DNA of 64,000 nt from Streptomyces bottropensis ATCC 25435 (GTDB taxonomy: Bacteria; Actinomycetota; Actinomycetes; Streptomycetales; Streptomycetaceae): the NCBI RefSeq assembly GCF_000383595.1, contig NZ_KB911581.1, positions 6,593,519 through 6,657,518 of the forward strand. Direction: 5' to 3'. Position numbers and translations under genes: made by a program. The notes under the pieces are model-generated. The model ran no database searches, had not been told where the DNA came from, and was given only the letters and a program-made list of their open reading frames with translations. This document shows, piece after piece, positions 8,811 to 15,761 of this stretch. Position 1 is the stretch's first letter. Each line of letters starts with the position of its first letter.

Positions 8811-9854
8811 ATGGGGCCGCTGCGCGCGCTCGTGCGTACCGTCCGGATGGCACGTCACACCTCCCGGCTCGCCGTCGGCCTGGTCGCCGACGACGAGGTA
8901 CTGCTCGACGCCCCGGACGAACGGCTCGGACCCGCGCTGGTGGCGGCGGGCCGCGGTGAGTACGCGCCGGCGGCGAAGCTGCTGGCGACCACCCGGGAGG
9001 CCGCCGAGTGGGAGAACCGCGACCGGTACGCGTTACGCCTCGCCACCTTCGCCCACGCGCGCGACGCGTGGCTGCGGGCCTGGCACGCGGCCGCCCCGCA
9101 CGACCCGGACGTTCTGCTGATCAGGGCCGAGCTGGCGGTGACCCGCGGCTGGGACTCCCCCGCCCGGGTCGAACTGCTGCGCGAAGTGGGTCCGTTGGTC
9201 GCCGCTGCCGCGGAGGGCGAGCCGCGCGACCCGGTGCCCTGGCGGATCGCGCTCGACCACGCCCGGGGCACGGGCCTCGGCCACACCGGGTTCGAGCGGC
9301 TGTGGGCGGAGGCGGTCCGTCGCTCCCCGCACCACTACGGGTGTCATGTATCGGCCCTGAAGTACCTCTCGGCCGCCTGCTGTGCTCGGTGGGGGGACAC
9401 CCCCCACACATCCCGGTGCTCGCACCGCGAGTGCTTCGACTTCGCCGAGCGGGCCGCCGAGGACGCGCTGCCCGGCTCCCTCGTCCGGGCCCTGCCGGTC
9501 CGGGCGGCGCTGGCGTACCTCACCGAGGGCGGTGGTGCCGTGATCCCCCGCGCGCGGCTGGACGAGGCGGCGGACGGCGCGATCGCGCTCTCCGCCGAGT
9601 ACGCGCCGGGCGATCCCTGGCCCGCGGAGGTCCGCAACCTGCTGACCTACGTCCTGATCCGCCTGGAACGCTGGCCCGACGCGCTGGCCCAGCTGCGCAT
9701 GATCGGCCCGTACGCCACGTCCTTCCCGTGGGACCGGATGTCCGACGATCCGCTGGGCCAGTTCCTGCACCTGCGGGACGGCGTACGGCTCGAAGTGGCG
9801 TGCTCGATCCCGCTGCGCGCACGGCCCGAGCGGCCGGGACGGGCCGCAGGATAG
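8811..9854 (+). CDS. Conserved hypothetical protein, helical/TPR-like
   Basis: 347 residues from the ATG at 8811, with AGGGGG five bases upstream; the open frame extends further upstream but only through the shadow of the preceding gene and the repeat array. The protein is Ala/Leu/Arg-rich with helical, repeat-like composition (A-W-L-R-A-W-H-A-A-A-P-H-D-P-D-V-L near residue 90), resembling streptomycete proteins with degenerate tetratricopeptide helices. It contains a Cys/His-bearing insert around residues 190-210 (A-A-C-C-A-R-W, then C-S-H-R-E-C-F) that could bind metal. There is no signal peptide or membrane segment. I do not recognise a function. The next gene, on the same strand, starts 70 bp downstream. 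Confidence 0.72.
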   Translation: MGPLRALVRTVRMARHTSRLAVGLVADDEVLLDAPDERLGPALVAAGRGEYAPAAKLLATTREAAEWENRDRYALRLATFAHARDAWLRAWHAAAPHDPDVLLIRAELAVTRGWDSPARVELLREVGPLVAAAAEGEPRDPVPWRIALDHARGTGLGHTGFERLWAEAVRRSPHHYGCHVSALKYLSAACCARWGDTPHTSRCSHRECFDFAERAAEDALPGSLVRALPVRAALAYLTEGGGAVIPRARLDEAADGAIALSAEYAPGDPWPAEVRNLLTYVLIRLERWPDALAQLRMIGPYATSFPWDRMSDDPLGQFLHLRDGVRLEVACSIPLRARPERPGRAAG

Positions 9855-9924
9855 CGTCCGCCGGAGGTCACCAAACGAGTACGGACGAACGCGCGCGCCC
9901 CGACGACCATTAGGCTCTGGCCTC

Positions 9925-10665
9925 GTGACCACCGTCCGGCTGCCGCTCTTCCCCCTGAACTCGGTGTTGTACCCGGGGCTCGTGCTACCTCTGAACATCT
10001 TCGAGGAGCGCTATCGCGCCATGATGCGCGAGTTGCTGAAGACCCCCGAGGACCAACCCCGCCGCTTCGCCGTCGTCGCCATCCGCGACGGCCACGAGGT
10101 CGCGCCGAGCGCCCCCGGCATGCCTGATCCGACGGCCCAGCCCGACCGGGGCCCGACCGCGGGCTTCGGCGACGAGCCGACCAAGGCGTTCCACTCCGTG
10201 GGCTGCATCGCGGACGCGGCGACCATCCGGGAGCGCGACAACGGCACGTACGAAGTCCTCGCGACCGGGACCACCCGGGTGCGGATCCTCTCGGTGGACG
10301 CCTCGGGCCCGTTCCTCGTGGCGGATCTGGAGGAGCTGCCGGAGGACGCGGGCGACGAGGCGGGCGCTCTCGCGGAGGGTGTCCTGCGGGCGTTCCGCCA
10401 GTACCAGAAGCGGCTCGCGGGCGCCCGGGAGCGCTCGTTGTCCACGGGTGCGGACCTGCCGGACGAGCCGGCCGTCGTCTCGTACCTGGTCGCCGCCGCG
10501 ATGATGCTCGACACGCCCGCCAAGCAGCGGCTGCTGCAGGCTCCCGACACGGCGTCCCGGCTGCGCGACGAGCTGAAACTCCTGCGCGCCGAGTCCGCCA
10601 TCATCCGTAGTCTGCCGTCGTTGCCCGCGTCGGAGCTGACGCGGAGCCCGACGAGCCTCAACTGA
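9925..10665 (+). CDS. Lon N-terminal (substrate-binding) domain protein
   Basis: 246 residues from a GTG start. The N-terminus reads V-R-L-P-L-F-P-L-N-S-V-L-Y-P-G-L-V-L-P-L-N-I-F-E-E-R-Y, the signature of the PUA-like Lon substrate-binding domain, followed by helices. No AAA or protease domain is present, so this is a stand-alone Lon-N protein as found in many actinobacteria. Its role is not established; substrate recognition or regulation is an inference from the family. A weak linker runs around residues 50-80 (D-P-T-A-Q-P-D-R-G-P). The ybaK-like gene follows 17 bp later and is probably co-transcribed. Confidence 0.87.
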   Translation: MTTVRLPLFPLNSVLYPGLVLPLNIFEERYRAMMRELLKTPEDQPRRFAVVAIRDGHEVAPSAPGMPDPTAQPDRGPTAGFGDEPTKAFHSVGCIADAATIRERDNGTYEVLATGTTRVRILSVDASGPFLVADLEELPEDAGDEAGALAEGVLRAFRQYQKRLAGARERSLSTGADLPDEPAVVSYLVAAAMMLDTPAKQRLLQAPDTASRLRDELKLLRAESAIIRSLPSLPASELTRSPTSLN

Positions 10666-10682
10666 CGCACACGGATAGGCCG

Positions 10683-11183
10683 ATGGCGAAGAAGTCGAAG
10701 AAGCAGCAGGCGGGCGGCACGCCCGCGACGGTGGCCCTGAGCGCGGCGGGCGTGGAGTTCACCGTGCACGCCTACGAGCACGATCCGGCGCATCCGTCCT
10801 ACGGCGAGGAGGCGGCCGAGGCGATGGGTGTGTCCCCCGAGCGGGTGTTCAAGACCCTGGTGGCGGACGTCGACGGCGCGCTCGTGGTCGCGGTCGTGCC
10901 GGTGGCGGGTTCGCTGGACCTGAAGTCGCTGGCGACGGCGGTCGGCGGCAAGCGGGCGGCGATGGCGGATCCGGCTCTGGCGGAGCGCACGACGGGGTAT
11001 GTCCGGGGCGGCATCTCCCCGCTCGGCCAGCGCAAGAAGCTCCGTACGGTGCTGGACGCGTCCGCGGAGGGTCACGCCACGATCTGTGTCTCCGCGGGGC
11101 GGCGGGGGCTGGAGGTCGAGCTGTCCCCTCAGGACCTGCTGAAGCTGACGGAGGCGGTTGCCGCGCCGATCGGCCGCGCGTGA
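10683..11183 (+). CDS. ybaK: YbaK/EbsC-family Cys-tRNA(Pro) deacylase
   Basis: 166 residues, matching YbaK length. After a Lys-rich start (M-A-K-K-S-K-K-Q-Q) come the family features: V-E-F-T-V-H-A-Y-E-H-D, V-F-K-T-L-V-A-D-V-D-G with the conserved catalytic-region lysine (around residue 59), and the glycine-rich G-Y-V-R-G-G-I-S-P-L-G segment. YbaK hydrolyses Cys mis-attached to tRNA(Pro). The ATG at 10683 is preceded by GGATAGG. It lies 17 bp after the Lon-N gene and converges with the membrane-protein gene at 11229, with a terminator hairpin between them. Confidence 0.92.
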   Translation: MAKKSKKQQAGGTPATVALSAAGVEFTVHAYEHDPAHPSYGEEAAEAMGVSPERVFKTLVADVDGALVVAVVPVAGSLDLKSLATAVGGKRAAMADPALAERTTGYVRGGISPLGQRKKLRTVLDASAEGHATICVSAGRRGLEVELSPQDLLKLTEAVAAPIGRA

Positions 11184-11192
11184 CCCCTCCGC

Positions 11193-11220
11193 GGGGTGGT
11201 CGGGGTGCCCCGACCACCCC
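11193..11220. terminator. Hairpin between convergent ybaK and the membrane-protein gene
   Basis: A 13-base perfect inverted repeat, GGGGTGGTCGGGG (11193-11205) and CCCCGACCACCCC (11208-11220), separated by two bases; in practice the top pairs would open to make a loop. It occupies the 45-bp gap between two convergent stops, so it probably acts on both strands. Confidence 0.72.
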
Positions 11221-11228
11221 GAGTGCCC

Positions 11229-11894
11229 TCACGCACTCGGCGAAGACGTACCGTACCCGTCCTCGAACGGCGGCTCCGGATCCCGCGGCCCGAACAGCGC
11301 GGTCAGGCACAGATGCACCAGCAGCGCCGCCATCGGCCACGCCAGCAACGCCCCCTTCGCGGCCAGCTTCAGCGGCGCGGAGAACGTCACCCCCTGCCCG
11401 ACCTCCTTCGCCCGCGCCGCGACATCGGTCTCGGGCCCGAGCCACACCCCCAGCCGCCACGCCAGCACCCCCGCCAGCAGCCCGCCGACGGTGAGCGCCG
11501 CGACGAGCGGCACCCCGCCGCGCCGGCGCAGCAGGAAGACGACGATCGCGCACAACGCGCCGGCGCCCAGGGCCAGCAGCACGAACGTCCCGTCGACCCC
11601 GACGGCCTGTTCGCCCTCGGTGTCCTCGAAGTAGACCGCCGACCCGTCGGAGACGAGCGGCACGTGCGGCGCGAGCCACCACCACAGCAGACCGAGCACC
11701 GCACCGCCGAGCACCGCCGTGACCACGGTGACGACCGCGGCCTCGATCAGTTCGGTCCGCAGTCCGGGACCGGCCGGCTTCTGCGGCTCGTACCAGAGTT
11801 CCGCCTCGCCCCCGCCGCTGGTGGGCGGCGGACCCCAGGGGTCGTTCGGGGACTGGTTGTGCGGCGGCGGAGGGGGAGTCAACGGTGCGGTCAC
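11229..11894 (-). CDS. Membrane protein (DUF2567-like)
   Basis: 221 residues from the GTG at 11894. The first ~45 residues are Pro/Gly/Asn-rich and cytoplasmic-looking. Four hydrophobic helices follow: around A-A-V-V-T-V-V-T-A-V-L-G, L-A-L-G-A-G-A-L-C-A-I-V-V-F-L, V-A-A-L-T-V-G-G-L-L-A-G-V-L-A and W-P-M-A-A-L-L-V-H-L-C-L-T-A-L. An acidic loop, V-Y-F-E-D-T-E-G-E-Q, lies between the first two. The layout resembles the actinobacterial DUF2567 family, but I cannot confirm that by eye. No function is known. The ABC exporter genes lie upstream on the same strand with a 34-bp gap, so co-transcription is plausible. Confidence 0.78.
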   Translation of the reverse strand: MTAPLTPPPPPHNQSPNDPWGPPPTSGGGEAELWYEPQKPAGPGLRTELIEAAVVTVVTAVLGGAVLGLLWWWLAPHVPLVSDGSAVYFEDTEGEQAVGVDGTFVLLALGAGALCAIVVFLLRRRGGVPLVAALTVGGLLAGVLAWRLGVWLGPETDVAARAKEVGQGVTFSAPLKLAAKGALLAWPMAALLVHLCLTALFGPRDPEPPFEDGYGTSSPSA

Positions 11895-11928
11895 CCTGCC
11901 ATCGTGCCAGGCCCGGCCGGGCGCCGCG

Positions 11929-12789
11929 TCACCGGACGGCGGCCCGCCGGTACGCCCAGGTGGCGACGGCGAGCGAGACGACCCCGACCCCCGCGCACAC
12001 GGCGAGGTCCCCGAGCACGAACGCCCAGTCCGGGTTCGGCCCGAACGTCCGCGCGAGGGCCTCGACCCCGTACGTCGAGGGCAGCAGATCCCGGGCGAAC
12101 TGGATGAAGCCCGGCATCCGGCCCGCCGGCAGCACGCCGAGCAGCAGCGCGGCCGACATGCCGAGCTGCCCGAGGACGGTGGCGAGTTCCGGTCGCGGGG
12201 CGAGCAGACCCAGCGCGGCACCCAGTCCGGCGAGCGCGGCCCCGACGAGCGGGATCACGGCGGCGAGCATCCAGAGGTGCGTCAGCGGCAGCCCGAAGAG
12301 CACACAGCCGAAGACGGCGGTCACGACGGTCCCCGGCACGGTGAAGGAGGCGTACGCCCCCGCCGCGCCCAGCACCACCGCCGCCGGCGGCACCGGCAGC
12401 GTCGCGTAGTGGTCGAGACCGCCGCTGGAGCGCAGCTGCCCGAAGTACTGGGCCAGCAGGTTCAGGGCGACGAACGCGACGACCAGGACCGCCGAACCGG
12501 CGACCACGGCGTGCGCCTCGGCTCCGCCGTCCACCACTCCGCGCATCAGGATCATGATCCCGATCGACTGGAAGGTGGCCACGAACAGCAGGGGGATCCG
12601 CGCGACCCGCGCCCGGGAGAGCTGCGCCCGGTACACGGCGCACAGCGAGGGCCACAGGCGCGCGCGAGGCCCCAGCTCGGCGGCTTCACGCTCCACTCGC
12701 CCCTCTGCGGCCAGGGCCTGGCCCGGCAGGATCTCGGCGGGTACGACACTCACGTCGAGCTGCTCCTCTGCGCTTCGGCTGTCGCCCAT
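11929..12789 (-). CDS. ABC-2 type transporter, permease subunit
   Basis: 286 residues with about six membrane segments beginning near residue 68 (I-P-L-L-F-V-A-T-F-Q-S-I-G-I-M-I-L-M). The helices around G-T-V-V-T-A-V-F-G-C-V-L-F-G-L and L-G-Q-L-G-M-S-A-A-L-L-L-G, together with the L-L-P-S-T-Y-G-V-E-A-L-A-R motif before the last helix, are typical of ABC-2/DrrB-like export permeases. The ~60-residue N-terminus is hydrophilic and longer than usual. It pairs with the ATPase encoded just upstream (82-bp gap). The substrate is unknown. Confidence 0.88.
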   Translation of the reverse strand: MGDSRSAEEQLDVSVVPAEILPGQALAAEGRVEREAAELGPRARLWPSLCAVYRAQLSRARVARIPLLFVATFQSIGIMILMRGVVDGGAEAHAVVAGSAVLVVAFVALNLLAQYFGQLRSSGGLDHYATLPVPPAAVVLGAAGAYASFTVPGTVVTAVFGCVLFGLPLTHLWMLAAVIPLVGAALAGLGAALGLLAPRPELATVLGQLGMSAALLLGVLPAGRMPGFIQFARDLLPSTYGVEALARTFGPNPDWAFVLGDLAVCAGVGVVSLAVATWAYRRAAVR

Positions 12790-12795
12790 TGTCGT

Positions 12796-12862
12796 ACGGC
12801 CACGGCGGCCCGGCCGTTCACCCGGCCGTTCACGCCCGGGCCGGCCGTTCTCCGGTTCACAC
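12796..12862. repeat. Short direct repeats of GGCCGTTCAC in an intergenic gap
   Basis: Between the ATPase stop and the permease start, GGCCGTTCAC appears twice 12 bp apart, followed by GGCCGTTCTC and a degenerate CGGTTCACAC. The copies resemble PHO-box half-sites, but the spacing is 12, 19 and 8 bp rather than a regular 11. Confidence 0.45.
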
Positions 12863-12871
12863 CCGTGTCCC

Positions 12872-13897
12872 TCACCCCTTGACCAGTCCCTGTGCGCTGC
12901 CCGCGCTGCCGCCGAGCGCCAGGTAGACGTCCTCCAGGCTGGGCGTGGCGAGGGTGAAGTCGTCGAGCGCCACGAAGGCGGCGCCCCCGGTCACCGTGGC
13001 CACCACCGCGCGCGCCTCCTCGGGGGCGAGCCGGAGGGTCCAGCGGCGCCCGGACTCCACGGCGCGCGGGCGCAGCGCGGCGACCTCGGGCACGTCCAGC
13101 GGGGCCTTCTCCCGCCACACCAGCTCGACGCGCACCTCGCCGGCGACCCGCTCCTTCAGCCCGGCCGGGGTGTCGCAGGCGATGACCCGCCCCTGGTCGA
13201 GGACGGCGACCCGGTCGAGGACGGTCTCCGCCTCGATGACGTTGTGGGTGACCAGCAGGACGGTGGTGCCGGACCGGGCCCGCCGCCGGTCCACGGCGGC
13301 CCACACGGCCCGCCGGGCCACCGGGTCCATGCCGCTGGTCGGCTCGTCGAGCACCAGCAGGGGCCGCTCTCCGACGAGCGCGGTGGCGAAACAGGCGAGC
13401 CGCCGCTGCCCGCCGGACAGCTTCTTCAGCGGTCGTGCGGCGAGCCCGGTCAGACCCAGCTCCTCCAGCACGGCGTCCCGCTCGGCCCGCGCCCGCCGCA
13501 CCTCCAGCCCGCGCAGCCGCCCCGTGGTCTCCGCGGCGAGCGCCACGGTCAGCTCGTCCAGGGCGGTCGACTCCTGCCCCAGGTAGGCGAGGATCCGCGC
13601 GGCCCGCTCGGGATGGCGCACGATGTCGTGGCCCAGGATGTCGACGGTGCCGTCGTCGGGCCGCATCAGCCCGGTCAGCTGCCGTACGAGCGTGGTCTTG
13701 CCCGCCCCGTTGGGCCCGAGCAGACCGAAGATCTCCCCGCGCCGGACCTCCAGCGCCACCGCGTCGTTCGCCCGCACCTCGGGAGTGCCCGGCGTGCCCC
13801 GCCGCCCCCGGGTCGCCGGATACGTCTTGGTGAGCCCCCGCACAGCGCACACGACATCCCCACCATGCCGGACCGCCTGTGCCGTACGCGTACTCAC
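12872..13897 (-). CDS. ABC transporter ATP-binding protein (drug-exporter type)
   Basis: 341 residues from the GTG at 13897; a GTG at 13945 would add 16. Walker A is G-P-N-G-A-G-K-T-T (around residue 68), the signature motif is L-S-G-G-Q-R-R-L, Walker B is L-L-V-L-D-E-P-T-S-G-M-D-P, and the switch His is in V-T-H-N-V. The order and the extra C-terminal domain match DrrA-type ATPases that work with a separate ABC-2 permease, encoded immediately downstream. A Gly/Arg/Pro-rich insert lies after the first strand (T-R-G-R-R-G-T-P-G-T-P). Drug export is only the family default; no substrate can be read from the sequence. Confidence 0.92.
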   Translation of the reverse strand: MSTRTAQAVRHGGDVVCAVRGLTKTYPATRGRRGTPGTPEVRANDAVALEVRRGEIFGLLGPNGAGKTTLVRQLTGLMRPDDGTVDILGHDIVRHPERAARILAYLGQESTALDELTVALAAETTGRLRGLEVRRARAERDAVLEELGLTGLAARPLKKLSGGQRRLACFATALVGERPLLVLDEPTSGMDPVARRAVWAAVDRRRARSGTTVLLVTHNVIEAETVLDRVAVLDQGRVIACDTPAGLKERVAGEVRVELVWREKAPLDVPEVAALRPRAVESGRRWTLRLAPEEARAVVATVTGGAAFVALDDFTLATPSLEDVYLALGGSAGSAQGLVKG

Positions 13898-13999
13898 GAG
13901 GGACGAGCCTACGGGGTCCGGGGCGCCCTTTTCCCTCCGGGTCACCCGAGCCGCGCTCCCCGGCGCCCGGCCGCGAACGCCGGCGCACGCGACCCCGGG

Positions 14000-15229
14000 T
14001 CAGGAGGTGCTCGCGCCACCGCCGGAGGTGGTCCGCACATCGATCTCCCGCCAGAAGCCGGCCCGGATCGCGTACCGGTCGTGCTCGTCGATCTGGTCGT
14101 CCTTGTGGGCCAGCAGTCCGAACCGGGCCGCGTACCGCAGCAGCTCCCCGTCGACGCGGTGCGGCACCCGCGGATACATCCCCGACAGTTTCTGCAGATG
14201 CGTCTGGTCGGGGAGTCGGGCCATCCACCGCCGGGCGAACACCTGTCCGACCTCGAAGGGATCGCCGCCGACCGTGGTGATGTCCTCCTCCCGGTCGGCC
14301 CACCGCTGCTCCGCGCTCGTCAGCTGCGCCAGCGTCGGCATGGCCGCCGCCTCGGGCGGCTCCGCCGCGCCTCCGGGCCGGTCCACCCAGCCCTTGTCGG
14401 AGGACCACCGCAGGGTGGCCGTCGCCGGGTGCTGCGCGGGGTGCGCCCCCGGCGCCCGCATGGCGGCCAGGTCCTTCGGCGTCGGTACGCCCTTGTGCGT
14501 GGCCGCCCGTTCCTCGGTCCCGTTGCGCGCGGCTCCGGCCCCCGAGGTGTGTTCGGGCTCTCCCGTCGGCCGTTCGGTGGCGGCCGCGAGGGCCGACTCG
14601 GGCAGCGGCGCCGACAGGATCGCGGCGATCTCCGGGCGCGGCACCGGCTGCGGCGCGCAGACCCCGCCGAGGTCCTTGGCCCGTACGGCCTTGGTGATCC
14701 ACATCCGGTCGAGGACCCGCCGCTCGTCGGCCTCGGCGACCAGGTCCTCGGACTGGTTGTAGTCGCCGTCGGCGGCCTGCACGGCCCACAGATGCACGGC
14801 GACGCCGTGCTCCTTGGCGGCCATCATGCCCGGCAGCAGATCCCCGTCGCCGGTCACGAGGACCACGTCGGAGCAGGCGCGATTGCGGGCCAGCTCGGTC
14901 AGTTCGGCGTGCATGGCGGCGTCCACGCCCTTCTGCGCCCACCGCCCGTCGCTGCGGGTCAGCGCGCCGAGCCGCACGGTCACCCGGGGCATCACGCGCA
15001 GTCTGCGGTGCTCGGGCTGCGGGACGCGGTCGGGGGCACCGTCGAACCAGTAGATGCGCAGCAACGGCCGCTCGGTGTCGGCCTCGGCGCGCTCGCGCAG
15101 CCCCTGGATGAGAGCGGCGTGATCGACGGTGATGCGGGAGCGGGAGGGTTCCCCGGCGAGGAGGCTGGCGGCCGCGCCGAGCAGATACCCGGCGTCCACC
15201 AGGACGATGCAGCGGTCCACGCGATCCAC
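14000..15229 (-). CDS. NYN-domain (PIN-like) putative RNase
   Basis: 409 residues. Residues 1-170 form a NYN/PIN-like domain: the N-terminal C-I-V-L-V-D-A-G-Y-L holds the first acidic residue, K-G-V-D-A-A-M the second, and V-L-V-T-G-D-G-D-L-L-P the third, the expected metal-binding set for a nuclease. A Pro/Ala-rich linker (about 200-310) leads to a C-terminal domain of ~90 residues (V-G-Q-V-F-A-R-R-W to the end) of the kind that often binds nucleic acid. It is probably an RNA-processing or toxin-like nuclease; the substrate is unknown. Divergent from the small basic-protein gene at 15491. Confidence 0.87.
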   Translation of the reverse strand: MDRVDRCIVLVDAGYLLGAAASLLAGEPSRSRITVDHAALIQGLRERAEADTERPLLRIYWFDGAPDRVPQPEHRRLRVMPRVTVRLGALTRSDGRWAQKGVDAAMHAELTELARNRACSDVVLVTGDGDLLPGMMAAKEHGVAVHLWAVQAADGDYNQSEDLVAEADERRVLDRMWITKAVRAKDLGGVCAPQPVPRPEIAAILSAPLPESALAAATERPTGEPEHTSGAGAARNGTEERAATHKGVPTPKDLAAMRAPGAHPAQHPATATLRWSSDKGWVDRPGGAAEPPEAAAMPTLAQLTSAEQRWADREEDITTVGGDPFEVGQVFARRWMARLPDQTHLQKLSGMYPRVPHRVDGELLRYAARFGLLAHKDDQIDEHDRYAIRAGFWREIDVRTTSGGGASTS

Positions 15230-15490
15230 CCTCTTTCCGGGAGGTTTGCTTCGGGCTTCCTTCGAGTCTGCCCGACCACGCGGAGGTTAACGGCCGGAAC
15301 TCGATCTTCGGCGTGGCGTCTTCACTCCGTGTGCCACACCGTGTGCCACGCCGTGCGCCCTTCCGCGACACGGCACGCGGTCCGACAACTCTGGTCACGG
15401 ACGGTGATTTTCCGAAATGCGCGTGTTGTCATGCTATGTGAATCTGGTCGCGGCCCTGGCCCCTAGACCCCCTTCAGGAGGCAGATCCCC

Positions 15491-15655
15491 ATGGCCAAGA
15501 ACAAGAAGCAGGACCGTAAGCAGCCGCAGTCCGAGCGTGGTCGGCAGGAGACCCAGCAGCCCTCACTGGAGTCGCAGACCGAGACGCGCATGACCCAGGT
15601 GACACCCGGCGACATGGCCCGCAAGGGCCGGCAGAAGCGCTTCGGTCACAACTGA
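15491..15655 (+). CDS. Small basic hydrophilic protein (54 residues)
   Basis: ATG at 15491 with AGGAGG at 15476-15481, nine bases upstream, so the start is well supported. The product opens M-A-K-N-K-K-Q-D-R-K-Q and ends G-R-Q-K-R-F-G-H-N; it is rich in Lys, Arg and Gln, with no hydrophobic segment and no Cys. It looks intrinsically disordered and could bind nucleic acid, but I do not recognise a family. A perfect 14-bp terminator follows 35 bases after the stop codon. Confidence 0.8.
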   Translation: MAKNKKQDRKQPQSERGRQETQQPSLESQTETRMTQVTPGDMARKGRQKRFGHN

Positions 15656-15690
15656 CATCGCGGGCCGGGCCGTTGCAGCCCGGACACACC

Positions 15691-15724
15691 GAGGGGCGCG
15701 TCCGTAACACCGGACGCGCCCCTC
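15691..15724. terminator. 14-bp perfect hairpin between the small basic gene and dnaE
   Basis: GAGGGGCGCGTCCG (15691-15704) pairs exactly with CGGACGCGCCCCTC (15711-15724) around a six-base loop. It lies between two convergent genes and probably serves both. Confidence 0.85.
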
Positions 15725-15761
15725 GCGAAGTTCACGCCTGTCGCGCTCCGCCGGGCCTCGC

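Noticed and set aside
12796-12862. PHO box upstream of the ABC-2 permease
   Set aside because: GTTCAC copies are spaced 12, 19 and 8 bp, so no regular direct-repeat site is formed.
11196-12882. Large plus-strand frames opposite the ABC transporter and membrane-protein genes
   Set aside because: They are Arg/Pro/Gly-rich and follow the third-position GC bias of the minus-strand genes.
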